Shown here: positions 36,001 through 42,000 of the stretch, piece by piece
Numbering within the stretch: position 1 is the stretch's first letter
How the letters are laid out: each line of letters begins with the position of its first letter
Origin: Pseudomonas sp. MMS21 TM103
GTDB taxonomy: Bacteria > Pseudomonadota > Gammaproteobacteria > Pseudomonadales > Pseudomonadaceae
Assembly: GCF_022132145.1 (NCBI RefSeq)
Contig: NZ_JAJISP010000003.1
Span: forward strand, 472,832-536,831
Length of the DNA: 64,000 bases
Direction of reading: 5' to 3'
Translations under genes and position numbers: made by a program
Notes under the pieces: generated by a model
What the model saw: the letters and a program-made list of their open reading frames with translations, nothing else
Databases searched by the model: none
Told to the model about the DNA's origin: nothing

Positions 36001-39000
36001 GTCATCAACATAAGCCTCAACCTTGTTATTGATGGTGTTCTTGGCCAGCGCAATGGATACCGCTCCAGCGGCCGACACGCCGTTTCCAACCCCAATGGCA
36101 ACCGCAACCGAGTCACCGCTCCAGTCGGCGTCAATCACGGCACGGTCACGAGCCTGCAAATGAATACCGCCCGCCCCAGCCGTCACGTTAGGAGCACTGG
36201 CGTTGCTTGGTGTATTGCTGTCAACAATAAAGGCTTGAATAGTATTTTCGAGCAGGTTGTTGGTACCCGCGTAGCCAACCGCACCAGCTCCGGACACACC
36301 GTTGCCGAGCGTAACTTTGACCGATCCCGAAGCTCCCAGGCTGAATGCCTCGACCCGGGTGTCTGAAGTGGCCGAGAGACGCAGGGCATGCGCTGCATGT
36401 ACCTCGGAACCCTCAATGTAGGCCTGCACGGTGTTGCGCACGGTGTTATCCGCTACGGCAATACCTGCCGAAATCGCCGCACCGGCGCCCCCAGTGGAAA
36501 CCGCTGCAGCGATCGCTACCCCGCCCGCATCGGCATGAATAAGAGTCGGGGTATCCAGCGAACCGTCGCTGGCTCTCACAACGATGTCACCAGTACGGGA
36601 AATGACTTCGCTCGCCCCCTTGATACTCGCCTCGATAGTGTTCGCGACCTGATTCACCGACACCGCCGCGCCAACACCTAGATCGAGGCCATTGCTGTTA
36701 CCAGTACTGATATTGATTTGCGCTGCAGCACCAATGCTGAGGGTATCGATGGAACTGCTTGACGTCGCCAGAAGTTCAACCTTGTTGCCACTTACTGAAG
36801 AGTCCTCAATCACTGTACTGACGCTGTTCTCGATATCATTCAGTGCGACGCCAACACCTATAGCCAGATTCAAGCCGCTGCCCTTGCCGATCTTCAATGA
36901 GATGGCTACACCACCGGCATCCGCAACAATATTCGAGTGATCTTCAGCCTTAAGCAGCACATTGCCGTTAATGGCATTTACACCGGGCGTACTCGCTCCG
37001 CGACTGCCTCGTATAAGTGCCTCGATAGTATTCTTGATCTGATTCTTGGTTCCCGCGCCTCCTCCCGCGACATTGAAACCACTGCTGTTTCCAATTGCAG
37101 CAGTCACAGCGCCGCCAATCGACAACGCCGCGACCGTACTGAACGATTCGGCCGAAATGGTTACATCGCCGAGCGCAATGACGGTCGAATCTTCCACGGC
37201 AGCCGTGATGCGATTGGCAATGTCATTGAGTGCCACGCCAATACCGAACCCTAGGTTGGCGCCACTGCCACTGCCAAACTTGGCAATGACCCCAACACCG
37301 GCTGCATCTGCGTCGATTGCCGAATGATCAATTGAGTTCAAGCTGACCGCACCCGCACTGGCTACTACTTCGCTACCACCACTAATCACTGCTTCCAGCG
37401 TATTACGGATGGTATTAACCGAAAAACCTGCACCGCCGGCGAACTCAAGACCGCTGCCGCTGCTGGGTGTTACCTGAACACCGACACCAAAAGTTAGCGC
37501 TCGTATAGACGACTCATCACCAACTGGTTCAGCGCTGGCCTTGAGAATTACATCCCCCTGAGCTTTGACGCTCGAGGCTTCAATGGCCGCACGAGTAGTG
37601 CCATGGACCTCGTTGACCGCACCTCCGATGCCTATAGCCAGATCGACCCCGGAACCCGAGCCCAACTTCAAGGCCAGCGCAACGCCGCCGGCATCCGCAG
37701 TAATAGTTGAGTGATCAATCGCCATCAGGCTCACCGAGCCTGTCTTGGAATACACACCGTAACCGCCAGTCAACATACTGTTGGCAATATAGGCCTCGAC
37801 ACTGCTCCAGATATTGTTACCCGAGCCTGAACCAGCACCGGTACCTACAAACCCACTGCTCTTCCCCGTGGTAATTCCAGCCGAACCACCGATGGTGAGT
37901 GCGTCAATCGATGTGGTTGCCATGGCGGACAGTTCAATATTGCCCACAGCCTGAACGGTCGCGCCATCGATATAGGCCAGAGTCTGTTTGACCGCTTGCT
38001 CGCTACCGATGTTGTTAACCGCAACAGATACGCCAACCGCCCCACTGCTGCCACTGCTGCCTGAGCCCGAGATAAAGGGGATGCTTAGGGAAAGGGCGCC
38101 TGCATGGACATCAATATCAGAAGTGTCAGTTGCCTTGATTAACACGCTGCCGCCAACATTGACTGCAGCGCCACTACCCGTGACATGGGCATCAGTGGTG
38201 CCTTTTACCCCACTGACCGAAACCGAGCCGGCAGCGGCCAAGCGTCCCTGGCTGCTGGTGGTGACCGCCACACCGATAGTGATGCCAAAAATGCTCGACC
38301 CAGACGTAGCTTCGACTCGAAGGTCGTTATCCACTGTGATGTCGCTACCTTCAACATAAGCCCGCACATCGTTGTCAATGTTATTGATGGCAACCGCAGC
38401 GCCGACTGCAATATCCGTCGAAATAGCTACCGCACCACCGATGGTAAATATTCCGGATGTATCACTGGCAGACACACTGATTTGAACCGAACCAGGCGTG
38501 CTGGGCACTTCAGTGACTGTTGTATTGCGTAGATAGGCGACTGTATCGCTGACAATCAAATTGATCGACAGATGCGCTCCGAGCCCGATGCTGATCCCTT
38601 TGCTCGACCCGGTCGACACACCGACGCCGGCGCCAATGGCGAGGATGCGCGGCGCGCTACCCGGATCACTATTGCGGGCACTGACGTCCAACACCCCGTG
38701 ATGCAGGGTAAGCGTGGAGTCATCAATATAGGCTCGGGTGATAACCGGGCGATCAGCCGTGCCCAGCAGATTGGCAGCAACACCGAGACCAATGCCGGCC
38801 TTACCGCCAAGTGCGAGTGCCACCCCCCCACCAATGGCAGTGATACTCGATTCATCCGACGCATGAACCCTGACATTGTTTCCGGCATTGACAAGCACAC
38901 CGGAGAGATACGCCTCGGTGGCATTGAAGAGCAGATTGATTGCAACCGATCCGGCCGCGCTAATGCTATTTTGCCCCGTAGCAATGGCCCCCCCCGCACT

Positions 39001-42000
39001 GACAGTAACCAGTTCGCCAGTGCGCTTGGCCGCGACGGAAAGATCACCCGTCGTGCTGATATCCGTATCTAGAATCAAGGCATGGGTTTGCACATCCAGA
39101 TCGTTCAGGCTGAACGCGCCAGCCAATGACTTGGAGCCTTGCGTTGAGCCGGCCTGGCCCTTGGCGAAACTGGCACCGCCAGAGACAGCAACCTGGTGCA
39201 GATCGTCAACGGCGTTGAGCGTCACACTGCCTGCTTGCAGTTGGCCCGCATCAACGATGGATGCCCGTGTGTGATCGACAATACTATTGATCGAGACCGC
39301 CGCCGCAACGCCGATCCCCGATGATGGAGGGCTCACACTCTCACCCAGCAGGCTCAAGGCTTTCAGCGGCGTGCCTTGGGGCGGGGCGGTACTGGAACCA
39401 CCAGCGAAGGCACCGGCAACCGAGAATACCCACAGGTCGCCGTCAACCTTGGCCAGCAAGTCAACCGCCCCATCAACGTCAATGTAATTCGTTGGGGTGG
39501 GGCTGCCGGCTACCGCTTGCAACGCATCCTTTGAACCAATGACCGCACGTGTATGGCGATTGAAATCATTGATGGCGAGCGAAACCCCGATGCCAATCCC
39601 GTCGCCCTTGACGACACCGCCGACCCAGTTGATTTGGCTTTCGAGGTCACCGGCATATATCCGCACATCGCGCCCGGTTATGACCGCCTGCCCACTAAGT
39701 TGAGCCAGGGTATCAGTGGTCAGCCTGTTGTAAGACACCGAGCCACTGATGGCCAGCTTGCCGCCTTCGCCACCGGCCTGCACCAGATTGACCGCCGAGA
39801 TCGCCTGCTCGGCCTTCATGTTGAAGCCGCCATCGGCGCCGCTGTAAATCTGCACGCCATCCGCTACCAGGGCATGGGTGGTGTTGTTCATCACGCTGAT
39901 AAAAAAGGCGCCACCCACCCCACCGCGACTACCGCCCGTGCCCGCGGGGTTGAGCGACAGGCGATCCTTGAATGAGTCGCTTTTGGTTGGATCAATATCG
40001 AACTCAGGCAAGCTGAAGTTGCCAGTCATATTGATAATTTGCATGTAGTTGGTGGCCTCGACCGAGACCACCTGTTCACCGAGACCATCGGCCTGATAAA
40101 AGGCCTGATTGACATGATCATTAAGCAGATGATCGCGCCAATCGCTGTCCTGGTTGATCTGAACACCCGACTTCACATCGGCAATGGCGTCATTGTCGAA
40201 CACCAGCACGTTGACCGAGCCGGCAATACCGATCTTGTCCGCCTTGGCGGTGGCGTTGGTCCAGCTATTGAATAGCCCTTCTTTGGCGCCCAAGGTGCCG
40301 GTCAAGTACTTGGTGATGGCCTCAGGCCCGTCCGAGCGCAATGAATCCACCAGTTCGCCCAGCGACAGCGGAATATATTGGTCCGGGCGGGTCGGGAAGG
40401 GATAAGTCACATCGGCGATTACCCGCGTGGCGCGCAGAGCGTCCAGTTGGGCATTGCTGTTAACGGTAGCGGTGGCGGTGTTATCAAACACGCCCACGCT
40501 GACTGCCACACTGACACTGTTGGCGGCGCTGGTGCCGGCGCTATTTCCGTCGTTGTCCTCTTGCGGCTCGGTTGTACTTTCCGCGCTAAGGGCAAACTGC
40601 TGGGCAATGGTGGCTTTTACCTCCAGATCTTCATTGGACTTGAGTTCTGCCGCACCGCCCACTTCGGTGATGACCGAGTGTTTGGCAAAGGTAAACGCCA
40701 GAGCGCCGGCCACACTAAGTTCGGCTGAGGAGCCGCTGCCAGTTGCCGCTTGATTGTCTTTGTACGACTTGGTCAGACCGGTAAATATCTTGTCAGCGAT
40801 GTTGGTATCGACCACATCGTTAAACTTTTCCAGTGGGCTTTGCTCGGCATCTTCGCTCTGCAGCCCTGCGCTGGCGCTGGCTTTGTCCTCAGTGTTGAGT
40901 TCGGCAAAAATGCCCACGCCAGTAGCAAAGCCGGTATCGAGGACGTGCTTGGCGGTCAGGCTAAAACTATTGGCATTGGCACTCGAACCGATATCAATAA
41001 ACACCCCGGCCCGGGCTTCGTTCTCCGACTCGGCCAGCTGTATCACCTGACCGGTGGCAAAGCGGGTGTCGCCTTGCAGGTTGTTCTGGCTGGTGCCGAC
41101 GATGACGTAGTAGGTCGCGCCGTCGTCCAATCCGGCGATATGGTTCACGCCGTCATCGTGGTAGACCACTGCCTGGCCCAGCTCGAATTTATTAAAGTTG
41201 TTCGGTGAGTTGGCGCTGTCACGCAGGGTGATGGCGTTTTCGGCGGCGTCGATATCGCTACCCACGAACAGGCGACCGTTGCTGGCAGTCTCCAGCCCTG
41301 GGAGCACCGTCAGGTTGACGATATTGCCATCGGCTACATCGGTGAAACCAAAGCTGGCCTTGATCGCCTGGGTTTCAGTCTCGGCCAGCATGATCCATTC
41401 GGACTCGTCACGATCGGGTGTAGAAAGGTCGTCCTCGAGCGCGATAACGTAGTACGAATCACCATCGCGCAAATTGCCAATGCTGGTGCCGAAGCGGTTG
41501 GTATAGGTGATCACGTCCTCGCTGACCAAGGCATGTGGCCCGACGTGGATCATGTTGTTTGCATAGTCGACATAACCGACTTCATCGGGATCGGTGACCA
41601 GTGGATCAATCTCGATCTTGACCGTGTAACCCGGCTTGGCCAGCGCCGTCACCGAGCCATTCATGATGGTCTTGATGTCGGCATTGGAAAATTGCAGGGC
41701 AAAGGCCAAACCGGCCGTACCGTCGGCAAAGATGCCCGCTTCGGCTTCGGCTTCGGCGCTGATCTCGCCACCGGCGATGATATTGGCGGTCTTGCCAGCG
41801 GTGATGGTCGCGCCCTCGGCGACCGTGATATGGGAGGTGACATTGGCGTCGCTGACCGCGATGGACAGGGCGAACTGCGACTCTGATCCGCCCGGGTTCG
41901 GCGTGCTGCTCAACTCTCGGGCAGTGCTGGAACTGAGGCTGGCGGTGGCTTCACCCGAGGTGGTAATGACCACCGAAGCGTCCCGTGAAAGGATCTCCAC

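Noticed and set aside
33250..37720. CRISPR-like array
   Set aside because: Repeats are 387 and 720 bases long, in frame and translated, so they are protein repeats.
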